This document shows, in pieces, positions 1-10,863 of a DNA stretch of 64,000 nucleotides. The position numbers were made by a program, and so were the translations under genes. This DNA comes from Mikania micrantha (taxonomy: Eukaryota > Streptophyta > Magnoliopsida > Asterales > Asteraceae), in the NCBI GenBank assembly GCA_009363875.1, contig CM018690.1:37515445-37579444 (forward strand), written 5' to 3'. Below the pieces are notes generated by a model. The model did no database searches and was not told the origin of the DNA. It saw only the letters and a program-made list of their open reading frames with translations. Each line of letters opens with the position of its first letter. Positions within the stretch are counted from its first letter, which is position 1.

Positions 1-46
1 GATTTTCCGTCTCTCTCTCATATTAAATATACCTCATAAAAAATAA

Positions 47-360
47 TCTACCTATTATAATAAAGGAGTATTTTTAAGAGACACGCGTCGCGTTCTGATG
101 CAATATTAAAACTTTTTTCCCGTTTTTCTCTCCTAATAAATACTAATAATCTTTACTAATTAAAATTATATAATTAATATCAAAAAAGATAAATCTTCTT
201 ATCATAATAATTTATTAATTTAATAAACTAAAATATTATTTCAATTATATATAATCATAAAATATAATTTTATAATTATTAAATACTTATTATTATTTAA
301 TATTAATGAATTATATTATTTAATTATTAATCTCGTGTGATACATGGAATTCTAGGCTAG
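47..360 (+). mobile_element. Short non-autonomous Helitron
   Basis: It starts with TCTACC after an A. It ends in CTAG followed by T, with a decayed hairpin (CTCGTGTGATACATGG) just before the end. There is no terminal inverted repeat or target duplication, as expected for Helitrons. The left part (AGGAGTATTTTTAAGAGACAC) matches the element at 27760-28089 closely, so the two are copies of one family. It has no coding capacity and would depend on a Rep/helicase supplied elsewhere. Confidence 0.65.
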
Positions 361-928
361 TAATATAAAATATAAAATACCTTGTTTTACATTTTTTAAC
401 TAAGAAACATATATATCTATCTATTCTAATTAACAAAAATCTTCATTTGCCATTTGTCACATTATAAGGTTATAATGTCACTTGTCAATTTTTTATGCAC
501 TTATTTAATTATCTCTTATTAAATACATTATATTATCTTTCATACTAAATGAATTATATAATCTATCTTATTAAGTAATTATAATAATAATAACTAATGA
601 TATTATTTTTATTTTGCAAATTTGAAAACAATTTTTATATATTTAAATCAAATCATTGTATTATAAAATATATTTTAAAAAGTTTATAACATATATTTTT
701 TTTATTATCCCCACAAGGCCAGCGGCCTACCCGCTGCGCATGGTCTTAATCCTTTTTTGATGGGACTCAAACCTTAACCTTAAGAAAAGTAACACCTTGT
801 TTCTAAGAAGTTTGCACATCTCATTTTAAAGCAAGACAATATAAATATGTAGGATTTTGTTTCAATATGTTACTAATTGCATGTGTGATGTTTTACTATA
901 AAAAATCTCACGTTTATGTAGTGTGTTA
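361..928. other. AT-rich intergenic DNA
   Basis: No gene seen. Positions 700-810 hold a GC-richer patch that, read on the minus strand, has a B-box-like GGTTTGAGTCC. This may be an old SINE remnant, but I find no target duplication. Confidence 0.4.
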
Positions 929-1160
929 TTAGTTTATTATTCCGTGTATTACACGGGTTTAATGCAAATATAATAAATAGTCGCTAACTTTTTAAAAATT
1001 ATTTCTTTAGATATTTCGTTTTAAGAAATTGTTTTTTAAGATATATATTTTCTAATAACGTGGCTTCTTTTTTTTTTAAAAAAAAAATTTGTGTTACTTT
1101 TAATGTATTAAGAAATCTTTTTTATTTTAAAAATGTATAAAAACTATATTTTAATAAAAA
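929..1160 (-). mobile_element. Helitron 3' end, minus strand, truncated
   Basis: On the minus strand this ends in CTAA|T just after a hairpin (CCGTGTATTACACGG on plus). The adjoining 200 bp resemble the elements starting at 1798 and 4443. The 5' end is not recognisable, so the right boundary is approximate. Confidence 0.45.
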
Positions 1161-1797
1161 CGTAATATGTTCTTGAGTTCTTGCATAGAATATAGACGTC
1201 AACGTAACATATTATGTTAGACACGTGAAACCAATCAATTTTTTTGATATTTTTTAATACTATTGATATACATGTTGTTGATTACATGAATTAAAGAATG
1301 TCCGAAAATCACCTTCTATTTCAGAAATGTTTTGACGCTTAATTAATATTTTATTTTTAAAATTTAAATTTAGATCGATTCAATGCAAATTTAACTAAAA
1401 AAACTAGTTTAAAGTTTATTTATAAAGTTTATGTAGAATTTAAACGTTTAAAATATTAGATGATGAAACTTTAAACATTTAAAAATTAAATAAGTAAGAT
1501 ATATATTGTAATAGCAGCAATATAATATTTAAATATTAATATGATAAAATTTTAAAATATAGAGTTCATGATAACATAAAAAAAAACATTTAAATTAACA
1601 AGTGATAATATCAAAATCCAACGATAAAACACAATTTTACGTATATTTGATTAAGGATAATTTAAATGAAAATAACTAAATTATTGAGAACTAAAAAAAA
1701 TCATTTGCTCTTAGATACATAAAATTAACTTCCCTAGCTCACTTTAATTTTAAAATTAAAAAATATTACCAAAATAGTTGTTTTAATAATTAACCAA
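1161..1797. other. AT-rich intergenic DNA
   Basis: No gene or bounded element seen. Only short ORFs and A/T runs. Confidence 0.4.
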
Positions 1798-2160
1798 CTA
1801 AGTTAGTATTCCGTGTATCACATAGGTTGAAAAAAAATACAATAAATAATCGCAAATGAAAATTTAAACAATATAAAACAATTTTTTAATATAAATATGG
1901 TTAAAATTTCATATAATGTAATACTTTAAGTAATAAAATAATAATATTATCTCTTTAAACACTAAATTTTTCAAAATTTTTTCTTTTGATATTTTGTTTT
2001 AAGAAATTTGTTTTTATTTTATAATTAATAATAATTTAGTAATTGATGAATGTGTTTTTAATGTATTTAAAAAAATTATTTTGAAAATAGATAAAAATAT
2101 ATTAAATATTTAATCCATGTATTTAATAAGAGATAGAAAGTGAAAGTTAAGTTTTTTTTT
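1798..2160 (-). mobile_element. Helitron copy, minus strand, 5'-truncated
   Basis: Its 3' end, a CTRR-type terminus plus the hairpin region CCGTGTATCACATAGG, and the next ~350 bp parallel the more complete element at 4443-4905. The last ~50 bp at the 5' side are missing. Confidence 0.5.
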
Positions 2161-2204
2161 GAACGATAAATGTTATCTCATCTTAAACTATTCCAAATTA
2201 ATTA

Positions 2205-2285
2205 TATCATTGAATGGGTTAAAGCGCATGACCTCCCATCCTAAGAGGCAAAACCTCTAGCAAGTGAGCTAGTACCATATTGGGC
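2205..2285 (-). repeat. tRNA-like SINE remnant
   Basis: On the minus strand this holds GGGAGGTCATGCGC-like sequence, which resembles the region just upstream of the B box in the better preserved SINEs here. Both promoter boxes are decayed and no target duplication is seen. Confidence 0.3.
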
Positions 2286-2596
2286 AATTTAAGTTACTCT
2301 ACCAACATATCATGTATTCATTAAAACTTTAATTTATTGGAACCAAGATGTATTTAAAATCCATTAAAACTAAACTTTAATTTAATATAAGATATTTGAT
2401 ACTGTTAGTTTTTTAGTTGAGTATCTCTCTAATAAACTATATCATTGGAACTGAAATAATGATTTTTTAAGTATCATATCTCATATGTATGCAAAATTAA
2501 ACTAATTGACTAAATGAAAATTTAAGTAAAATATAATTTTAATTGAAATACAATGACTAAAAAATAACTTTACTCTAAAAGCCATTCTAGTCATTA
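2286..2596. other. AT-rich intergenic DNA
   Basis: No gene or bounded element seen. Confidence 0.4.
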
Positions 2597-2613
2597 GCAG
2601 AGAGGTCCTAGCT

Positions 2614-2804
2614 TTTTTTTTTTTACAGCTAACGCCAAGTACCACTGTTTAAATGGGTACATTAACACCACATTTTAGGAGAAACACACACTAGGAAAAC
2701 CTCCTAGCTCAACCTAGAGCATTTTTTGCTCCAGCCAAGACTCGAAACCAAGACCTCTCATTCGGGAAGTCAATGGATACCATTAGGCTATAAGCCCTTT
2801 GGTG
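2614..2804 (-). mobile_element. tRNA-derived SINE with 17-bp target duplication
   Basis: Read on the minus strand it has an A box (TAGCCTAATGG), a B-box-like GGTTTCGAGTC, a ~190-bp body and a poly(A) tail (the T run at 2614-2624). It lies between perfect 17-bp direct repeats GCAGAGAGGTCCTAGCT at 2597-2613 and 2805-2821. It shares the stretch around GAGCAAAAAATGCTCTAGG with the SINE at 43391-43645. The short ORF over this area is not a gene. Confidence 0.85.
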
Positions 2805-2821
2805 GCAGAGAGGTCCTAGCT

Positions 2822-3576
2822 GATTTATATATATGTTTATTTTAACACACACGTAGTTTTTTAAGACTAAAATAACATACTTGATTGGGTCGCATGTTGG
2901 ATTAAGAATGTTCCTTCCTTGAATGTAGATAGATTGTGATGCCAGTTTAATTGTGTACACGTTAAAACCTATTTTTAAACTATTAATGCAGATTATGTTG
3001 TTATTTGAAAAAGAAAATCTGGATTAAGTCAAATGTGATTAAATAAATGGAGTCTTTGTTCAAAAGCAAATACTTTCCCCTACTCCTTCAATTACCAATC
3101 TTTGATTTAATATATACCAAGTCTTATGTATACTATATAATCCATAAAATATAATAAAAAATAAATATATGTCACATTTCTTCTTTTTAGCTCATTCACA
3201 TTACATTTGTCATAATTGGCAAAGCTTTTATAGGACCAGAGGTGGTTTCGCTCAAACTCGTTTAAAAAAATTCCCACGTATTTTAGGTCCTATATATTTA
3301 TGTCCCCTCTTTCAAAACATTAAAGCTCCAGCACTGTTTGTCATGTGACATCTTTCTAGGCTATCCATGTGACATATATGACAAATTTTAAAATTAATTT
3401 TATTCATTACAATGAAGTCAAACTTCCAAATAAAAACTAATTTATTCTTGATATATCAATGAAAATCCAATCATTTAAAACTTTTCATTTGCAATTGATA
3501 ATTTCAAATTTTAAAATTTTTAACTCTTATTTGTATTTTTTAAAGAAGTGTTGAATAAAATTAACAACGAATTATT
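2822..3576. other. AT-rich intergenic DNA
   Basis: No gene or bounded element seen. Confidence 0.4.
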
Positions 3577-3584
3577 AATGAAAA

Positions 3585-3776
3585 CAAAACCGGCCTTGAG
3601 AACGAAAAAAATTCTAGGCCTGAGGCAAGAAAAAATTTGGGCCCTCTGAAAAAAACTAACTTACTAATTTATATACAAAAATTTAATATTATAATAAATA
3701 CATTTTTTATTTCAAACCTCTAAAAAGGTTGGGCCCGGGACCGTTGACCTCTTCGCCCTCTCCTGGGCCGACTCTG
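3585..3776. mobile_element. Small hAT-like MITE
   Basis: 192 bp between 8-bp direct repeats AATGAAAA (3577-3584 and 3777-3784), the size used by hAT transposases. The ends are imperfect inverted repeats: CAAAACCGGCCT against CAGAGTCGGCCC read from the other end. GC-rich ends surround an AT-rich core. No coding capacity. Confidence 0.55.
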
Positions 3777-3784
3777 AATGAAAA

Positions 3785-4442
3785 TAAGCATGTCACAATG
3801 ACAATTCGTAGATTTTTAAAAACATTATAAAAATCATAGCTTTAGCTTTGAAGGCTTGAGTGTTTGTGATTCGATGACTTGTATCTTACTATGCACCACT
3901 ATGTTTATAATAAAATTTACACCGTAACATCGATAAAAATAACTACGTCACGACGTATTAGAAATTTCAAAAAAAAATTAAAATTTTTGAAGTTATGAGT
4001 GAAAATCAAACTAATATAAAAATATTAAAAAAATAAATAAATGAGCTTTCTTTTTTTCGACTAAACTCAGGGAACCTAACAAACTACAGCCTGATTCATG
4101 ACTTGTAACTAATAAAAATAAAAAAAATAATTGCAAAAAGAGGAATACTCAAGATTCGTATCCAAAGTCCAAACAATATGTATAAGAAAGCAAGAATGCG
4201 AAAGTTTGTTCATGTTTCGTAATTAGAAAAAATAGAAACTGAAAAATAGAAGGGGAAAAAAGAGGAAAAGCAAAGAGTCAAACCGAATCTCTTGAATACG
4301 ACTAATCAACCTTACGTCCTTACCATTCAAGCCATGTGAATCAAATATTAATGGTTTATTTGAAATTGAATTTAACATACAAAAATAAAAGGAAACCAAA
4401 CAACCAATTAAATAATTCTATTGCAAGACTACATTCTAAATA
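3785..4442. other. AT-rich intergenic DNA
   Basis: No gene or bounded element seen. Confidence 0.4.
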
Positions 4443-4905
4443 CTAGTTTAGTACCCCATGTACTACACGTATTAAATAAAAAAAATAATAAATAATTATC
4501 AATGAAAATTTAGAAAATATAATATGATTTTTAATATAAAATATGATTACAATTTCATATGATTTTATATTTTAAGTATTAAAATAATAATATTATTTTC
4601 TTTAAATACTAAATTTTTTATAATTTGTGTTTCTTTAAACATTGTGCTTCAAATAATTGATTTTGAAAATTTTATAATTTATATTTTTTTTTTTGAAAAA
4701 AAGTATGTTTTTAATATTAATATATTTTAATGTATTAAAAAATCTTTTTTATTTCAAAAATATATAAAAAAATATATTTAATATTTATTATAATTATTTA
4801 ATATTTGATGTATTTTATATGAGAGAGAGACAGGAAATGGAGATTGAGATGTTCTAAAAACATGCCATGTGGCACTAAAAACTTTTATTTATTAGTATAG
4901 GTAGA
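4443..4905 (-). mobile_element. Short Helitron, minus strand
   Basis: On the minus strand it begins TCTACCTATACTAATAAA after an A (plus 4905 leftwards) and ends CTAG|T (plus 4443-4446). A hairpin remnant (CCCATGTACTACACG) sits just inside the 3' end. It is 463 bp, non-coding, and of the same family as the truncated copies at 929 and 1798. Confidence 0.65.
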
Positions 4906-4915
4906 TTTTATATTA

Positions 4916-4946
4916 AATCCGTGTAATACATAGGTTAATATCCTAG
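4916..4946 (+). mobile_element. Helitron 3' terminus, plus strand
   Basis: A CCGTGTAATACATAGG hairpin followed by CTAG (4943-4946). The body lies to the left and was probably split by the minus-strand Helitron at 4443-4905. The next bases, TCTACAC, look like the 5' end of another Helitron. Confidence 0.5.
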
Positions 4947-5260
4947 TCTACACTAAAAAAATAGTAACAAAATTGACACATGTCAATTGTTTATCAACTC
5001 TCTCAAGTTTTTTCCTGCATTTTTTACATTATACATTAAGTGATCTATCTCTCTCTTATTTAACACTAATGATTTTAAATAATTGAATTATATAATTAAA
5101 TATAAATAATATAAATCTTTTTATTTTAATAAATTATTAAAAATTAATAAATTATAAAATGATTTCAACCATCTTATTTTAAAATTTAATTTTATGATGT
5201 TTGAATATTCATTATTTATTATATATATAGTTTTTAAATCTTTAGTATTTCTTATTTCGC
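4947..5260 (+). mobile_element. Helitron 5' portion joined to previous CTAG end
   Basis: It starts TCTACACTAAAAAAATAG directly after the CTAG end at 4946. It continues with sequence like the element at 47-360 (CTCTCTCAAG, then TTATTTAACACTAATGA and AT-rich blocks in the same order). The 3' end is not clear. Confidence 0.4.
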
Positions 5261-5497
5261 CAATGATTATTATAATATCAAACACATATATTTTTACCAT
5301 AAATATTGGTTTAGAATAAATTAAATTTATTCAATTGATGTAAACTATTTTTATGTATTTGTTTGTCTCTTCTCTATATACGTAAATGTGTTTGAAACAA
5401 ATAGTGCTTTTAATATTATTTTATATAACTTTGAGAAATTTAGAATTGAAAGTGAATAAAACAATTGAAGAAATTATTTAATATATTTTTATATTAA

Positions 5498-5560
5498 CTA
5501 GTTTTATTCGTCCAGCGTGTTGCGATGGGTTATCACAGAACATCCTCGAAAATGAGTATT
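5498..5560 (-). mobile_element. Helitron 3' end, GC-hairpin type, minus strand
   Basis: Plus ACTAG at 5497-5501 is CTAG|T on the minus strand. It is preceded by a hairpin (CCAGCG...CGATGG, 5 of 6 pairs). This GC-rich hairpin subtype is also seen at 19775 and 55461. The 5' end was not found. Confidence 0.5.
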
Positions 5561-5929
5561 ATATATCATTTGCTGAAATATAAGTTACAAAGCAAAATCA
5601 AATCCTTCATCACGAACTAAACAGTAAACTCTAAAGCCTAAATATTAAACCATAAACCAACATAAACTCAAATCTCCAAGTAAATCTCTCAAATTTTATA
5701 AAATCCAAATGTCTAAGCAAATATTTCAAATTTAATATCAACATCTCTGTTTACTAATTTTTAAAGTTAAAAATGATGGTCCAAGTTTAAACTTTCAAAA
5801 TGTCACTACATGGATCAGAAACATATGCATTATGTATTATTATTTAATATATAATATCATGGACCCCTATCTATTTAATAATATTATTTTTACTATTCAT
5901 TTTTCACCATCTTATATATATATATATAT

Positions 5930-6309
5930 ATGGGAAGGTTCTATTGTAAACCCACTGTAATTGTGGTAACCCAAATAACCCTACAAAAATGGCCAAATCT
6001 TCGAATTTTTTCATGGTCTTTATTATACATATTTAGGGGGTTTCTTTTTTGTGTTTTGGCTAATTCGCAAGGCAAATCGAATTTGCATCGGTGTAAATTC
6101 GATTTGCATTTCGCAACATTTAGAAAAGTGCAAAACTTTTACACCAATGCAAATTCGATTTACCTTGCGAATTAGCCAAAACACAAAAAGAAATCCTCCC
6201 TAAATATGTATAATAAAGACCATGAAAAAAAATCAAAGAGTCGACCATTTTTTGCAGGGTTATTTGGGTTACCACAATTAAACAGGGTTCTTATTTGAAC
6301 CAAATCCTA
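5930..6309. mobile_element. Foldback MITE flanked by TA repeats
   Basis: About 380 bp that reads nearly the same on both strands. The left end ATGGGAAGGTTCTATTGTAAACCC pairs with the right end, and both arms share GTGGTAACCCAAATAACCC. A second inner inverted pair holds GCAAATTCGATTT. It sits inside TATATA runs, consistent with TA target choice. The 81-codon ORF here is a by-product of the palindrome. Confidence 0.75.
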
Positions 6310-6942
6310 TATATATATATATGAAATATTTAATTTACATTTGTAATAGTTCACTTGATTTTATGCTTAGTTTATCTTAAGTTTATTCTTGATAAAAATT
6401 ATAACATATAGTATGTAAAATTATTTTCAAATTTATACTTCATCTTTAAGTGAATTTTTTTAAATGGTTCATAAAAAATTTAATTTTATATCAACACATC
6501 AACCACACCAAATCACACATTTATTGATTTTTGATTATTAATAGGAAATACAATTTTATGTGTAAATTTTAAAAATAGACTTTATATGTTTCACATAAGT
6601 AAACATATCTTCTTAATTTAAAAATAAACTAAAATTATATGTTTCATTCAACTGCTTATTATTTATGCATATTCATTAAGATTGACACTTACTATTTTGG
6701 TTTCTATGTTGATTTAAACATAAAACTTTAATTTTAAAAATGTCATTTTACTAGTATTGCAAATGTTGGTAAAATGTTAGAATGTTTTTTTTCTTCATGA
6801 TTTTATGTAATATGTTTAGAAATTGTCACGTTAAATATAATATTTTATCATCAAAACTCGACATATAAAACAGAATGACACGAAAGAATTGGTTTTGATA
6901 TATTTTTTTAACAGTTACTTGTCAATTAATGTTATTTAAATA
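6310..6942. other. AT-rich intergenic DNA
   Basis: No gene seen. It ends at the target site of the Tekay element. Confidence 0.4.
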
Positions 6943-6947
6943 TTTTT

Positions 6948-9814
6948 TGTGACAATCCGACTTTTTACACTAACCTTGTTAACGGGAGATGGTGATATCA
7001 CAGGCTCAACAGAAATAATGTGGGCCCAACAGGACAAATGTAGGCCCTATAAGGCCAGTGTAGGCCCAATAAGACCAATGAAGGCCCAACAAGCCAACAA
7101 GGCTAATGAAGGCCCAGTAAAGCCAAAGAAGACCCAGTGAGGTCAAGGAAGACCCAACAAGATTAATTAGGCCCAATGAAGTTTATGTAGGCCCAATAGA
7201 GTCACAGTAAGCCAATAAGGCCCAATAAGGCCCAATAAGGCTCAGGGAGGCCCAATGAAATCTAGGAAGGCCCAGTAAGATTAAGATAGGCCCAATAAGT
7301 TTAAATTAAGCTTAATGGTATTTTGTGAGGCCCAATTAGTTTAATTTAACCCAACAATGATTTAAGTGACCAATTAGTGACGATTTGGATTTTGGTTCAA
7401 CTTTGTTAATCGAATTGTTATGCAATTGAGCTAAACCATATCTAAAGGATTTGGTTTTGTAGAAATCAGTCTCAATTTGTTCTAATTGCAAAATTAAGAC
7501 TTTTAATTAATTTAAAAGTCCAATTTTGACTTTAAAAGTCAAAATTCGTTTAGAAAGCAATAAAGGAATTCGAAATTTAGTAAATTCGAAGTTGTAATTG
7601 CGAATTTATCATCCATAATCATTGTAATAATGATTATGAACCGTTTACATACGTTTTAACCCATTAGAATTCGAATTGAATGGAATTATGAGCATGAATG
7701 TTGTAACCGTCACATGGTTACATCAAAACCATGAAATTCGATTTCCATCCTCATAATTGCACATTCCTACATCATAGTCGGCACAATCAGAAGATTTCCC
7801 ACATAGCAATTCGAAGCAAGAAGACACGGAGGAGAGAAATTGACAGTGGGTCGGCCGAACACCAACACACAAAGTGAACTACATCGATTGGAGATCAAAT
7901 CAGGTAAGAAATCATTCATCCACCTTCTAAAACAATCGACTAAGGTTATCCCTAACTGTAATTCGTTTAACATCATCGAATTGATCAAGTTCTAGTAACT
8001 AGGGTTCATAGCAAAACGATTTTGGGGGTATTGATCTTAAAGAGGTTAACAATCAAATTAAATGATATAGAAAGCTTCATAAGTGATCGATCAAGGTGAA
8101 TGATAGATTAATTTCATCAAAACAGTTCGGAATTGTGGATTTCGAATCTAGGGTTCTTAAAGGGAAACTGAATTGGGGGTTTCTTGTTTAACTGGACTGT
8201 TAATCAAATTAAACTATATAGGAAGTTTCAGAATGTTGCGATTAAACTAAATCCTAAGTTAATTTGATGTTACAATCGTGAATTAGAAGATTTTGGGTTG
8301 AATATGGATTCGGTTGAAAACCGAGCGTATTATGGGTCAATTGGAACTTATTGATTAAGGTTTGATCGAATTGGAACCATCATTAGGTACGTTTAAGAGG
8401 CTAGAATCATAAGCTTGTGTTGATAAGGTCAATCGGGTTCGAAATAGGATCAATTGGATGGGTAAATGCTTCGGCTATAAGAACAATTAGGATTCAAACT
8501 GGAAATGGGGTTAAAACAATTAATTCCTGATTACTATCGCGATACCCTAGCGGGCTTGACTGGTTAGATGCGTGTGTGTTGGAGTTGAGGGTCGCGGGTT
8601 CGAGTCCCGGCCCAACCATTTTTGGATTTTAATACTATTTTAGTATTTTGAGCATAACTTATTCGTTTCAAGTCCGATTCGATCCGTTCAAGTTGCGTTG
8701 GAACCGTAACGAGAATACGAACGTATTAGGATGATAAAATTCATATTTTAATATGAAAACGAAATCGCGTATAATTACGATTAATTGAATAAAATCAAAT
8801 ATGATTTTATTTAATCGATTTCAATGGCACGCGTACTTCCGTATGCACAATTCTCACACTCTAACATACGTATGTTGATACGTATGTGATTTCAAGCACA
8901 AAACGACAATCCGAATAACTTTAGGTTATTGTTTAAATCACAGATTTTTCGTAGAGGATTTCTACGCAAGTTCACACTATTTGATCATTCTGCTATTATC
9001 AAAGGTGCGTACACGGCCCCTTTCTTATTTTAAACTGTTTTGGGGGAGAAAACATGTGCAACAAACTGTTTTTAGATACAAATCACTTGCATGAGTTAGC
9101 TGTTTACATTATGTGACAACATATCAACTTGAAAGTCCTTACACACCTCGAACCGTTTAGTTTGCTGTAATGCAAAGCGTGGTAGTTGGAAATAGATCTA
9201 TTAGGTTTGACAAACCTCACCTGGTAGATGGGATCTACGCAGGTGTTTGACTGACCAAACACAATTTTACTATTGTTGTGATAGACAATAGTGGCAAGGC
9301 GAAAACATGCTATAGCATGGCAATCCGTCAGCTTCGGTGTCGAACACGTATGTAAATAGTTTATATGACTAGCTATCATGACTGTGCATGTGTGATTATG
9401 TTATCTACAATCTTGTTATTCAAACTGCTGTTTTGAACATTATGATTGATTAAAACCTGTGTTATGCACCAACCTTTGTGTTGACTTGATTTGCATGTTT
9501 TCTCAGGACGCTAAGGCGCGCGTTAAAGCTGGCATGGACTAGGAAGATAGAGTCTCATGCATTATAAACACTTTGAATTTGAATTTGAACATTTGAATAT
9601 TTAAGTACTTTGGTTTGTAATGTTTACTTTACAACTGTTTATGGTTTTTAAACGCTTCCGCAACTTTTTGTAAACTCTGAATGTTATGTTTTAAAGACCA
9701 ACGTATGTTTTGAAATTCATATAGAGGTCTTCGCTATGTCTAATGATCTGAGATCCTGGTTTGTCATGCTCCCAAACGGTGTGATTCCGTTAGTTGAAAT
9801 TTGGGGGTGTGACA
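6948..9814 (+). repeat. 5' LTR of Tekay element
   Basis: 2867 bp from TGTGACAATCC to GGGGGTGTGACA. Near the start (about 7008-7350) is a cluster of GGCCCA motifs spaced roughly 10-20 bp apart. A tRNA-like segment lies at 8547-8618. ORFs inside the LTR (for example at 7767 and 9104 on minus) are identical in both LTRs and have no recognisable product. Confidence 0.95.
8547..8618 (+). repeat. tRNA-like segment inside 5' LTR
   Basis: It holds GACTGGTTAGATGC, like a tRNA D-arm/A box, and about 35 bp later a perfect B box GGTTCGAGTCC. The T-arm is almost complete, and the segment ends CCAACCA. The acceptor stem does not pair well, so it is not a functional tRNA gene; it looks like a captured tRNA or SINE head. 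The identical copy is at 17592-17663. Confidence 0.6.
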
Positions 9815-9817
9815 GAT

Positions 9818-9831
9818 TGGTATCAGAGCCA
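9818..9831 (+). promoter_or_regulatory. Primer binding site for initiator tRNA-Met
   Basis: TGGTATCAGAGCCA begins three bases after the LTR end. It matches the complement of the 3' end of plant initiator tRNA-Met, the usual minus-strand primer of plant gypsy elements. Confidence 0.92.
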
Positions 9832-9987
9832 TTGGTTATAGCGAACTAGGTTTGCATTGGTAGGCCTAGACTATGACTGTTAGACATTAGACACACATGT
9901 TTACACATACTGCTTAGAAATTACATATGACATTATGTAATTGATTTGCTTACGCATTGCACTTACATATGATATTATGTAACAGGC

Positions 9988-10614
9988 ATGGCATCATCAT
10001 TGGTACCTTATATCTACATTGATGATTCCGAGGACGAGGAACCGATAGTTCCAGCACCACCATCATCACCACCACCACCTATTCCATCACCTCCACCGTA
10101 TGAGATGGATGACTCCGATCCAGAGGAGGATCCGGAGGAGGATCCAGATGAGGACCCAGACGAGGATCCAGAGGAGGACCCGGATGAGGATCCGGAGGAG
10201 GAGGAGGAGGAGGGCACTCAGCAGATTCCTGCTGAGGGACCTTCCACACATTCACCACCAGCACTAGATGCTCCTGAGCCTAAGAGGCAAAGGACGGACG
10301 CCGAGGAGATCGCCAAATTGCGCGAGGATCTGGAGGTAGCAGAAGATAGGATAGCACAGAGATCTCAGGAGTTATGGGATGCTATTGAGAGGCAGGATGA
10401 TCTTACCCATCTAGTTCATGACATGCGTGATGAGATGATCAATTTGATTGGTCGTCTAGAAGAGTCAGAGAACCGAGAGGAGATCTTGGCAGGCAGGGTT
10501 GAAGCTTTGGAGGATTTAGTGGCCTCAGAGAATGAGGAACAGGATGAGGATGAGGAGGAGGAACCAGCACCAGTTGTTGAGTCCGATCCTGAATCCACTG
10601 TTGAGGACGACTGA
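9988..10614 (+). CDS. Acidic coiled-coil leader ORF of Tekay element
   Basis: A 208-residue ORF between the primer site and gag. Residues ~1-40 hold a proline run. Residues ~40-73 are a repetitive acidic tract of PEED/PDED units. A basic patch PKRQR follows near 98-102, and residues ~105-175 have heptad-like spacing typical of a coiled coil, then a second acidic tail. It has no zinc knuckle, protease or enzyme motif. It lies in a different frame from gag-pol, ends 250 bp before the gag start, and begins at the first ATG after the primer site. Its intactness in a young element argues that it is translated. It may be an extra structural or Gag-like protein; function unknown. Confidence 0.7.
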   Translation: MASSLVPYIYIDDSEDEEPIVPAPPSSPPPPIPSPPPYEMDDSDPEEDPEEDPDEDPDEDPEEDPDEDPEEEEEEGTQQIPAEGPSTHSPPALDAPEPKRQRTDAEEIAKLREDLEVAEDRIAQRSQELWDAIERQDDLTHLVHDMRDEMINLIGRLEESENREEILAGRVEALEDLVASENEEQDEDEEEEPAPVVESDPESTVEDD

Positions 10615-10863
10615 TTGTTTTTCTTTTATTTCTGTTTTGTTTAAACTTATTAGGAACGGGTTGTGTTCCTACATTAGTAGTTTGAAAACTTGTATTTCAT
10701 TTCAAAAGTATTGTACTCAAAGAAAGTTTCTATATATTGAAAAGCTATTATTTATTTCCAACAGTTGTGTTGAATGATATTATATGTTGTGTTTGTTGTT
10801 TTACTTACACATGTCACATTGAGTTTTGATTACGCGCTAACGTTTCTTGTAAATAGGAAACTA

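Noticed and set aside
8547..8618. Functional tRNA gene
   Set aside because: Acceptor stem halves do not pair and the segment is repeated only because of the LTRs.
7767..9379. 73- and 91-residue minus ORFs repeated in both LTRs
   Set aside because: Their duplication follows from the LTRs. No domain, and codon use looks random.
9988..10264. Overlapping ORFs on minus rich in Ser or Pro opposite the acidic leader ORF
   Set aside because: They are the reverse reading of GAG/GAT-rich repeats; only the plus frame has a start after the primer site and coiled-coil pattern.
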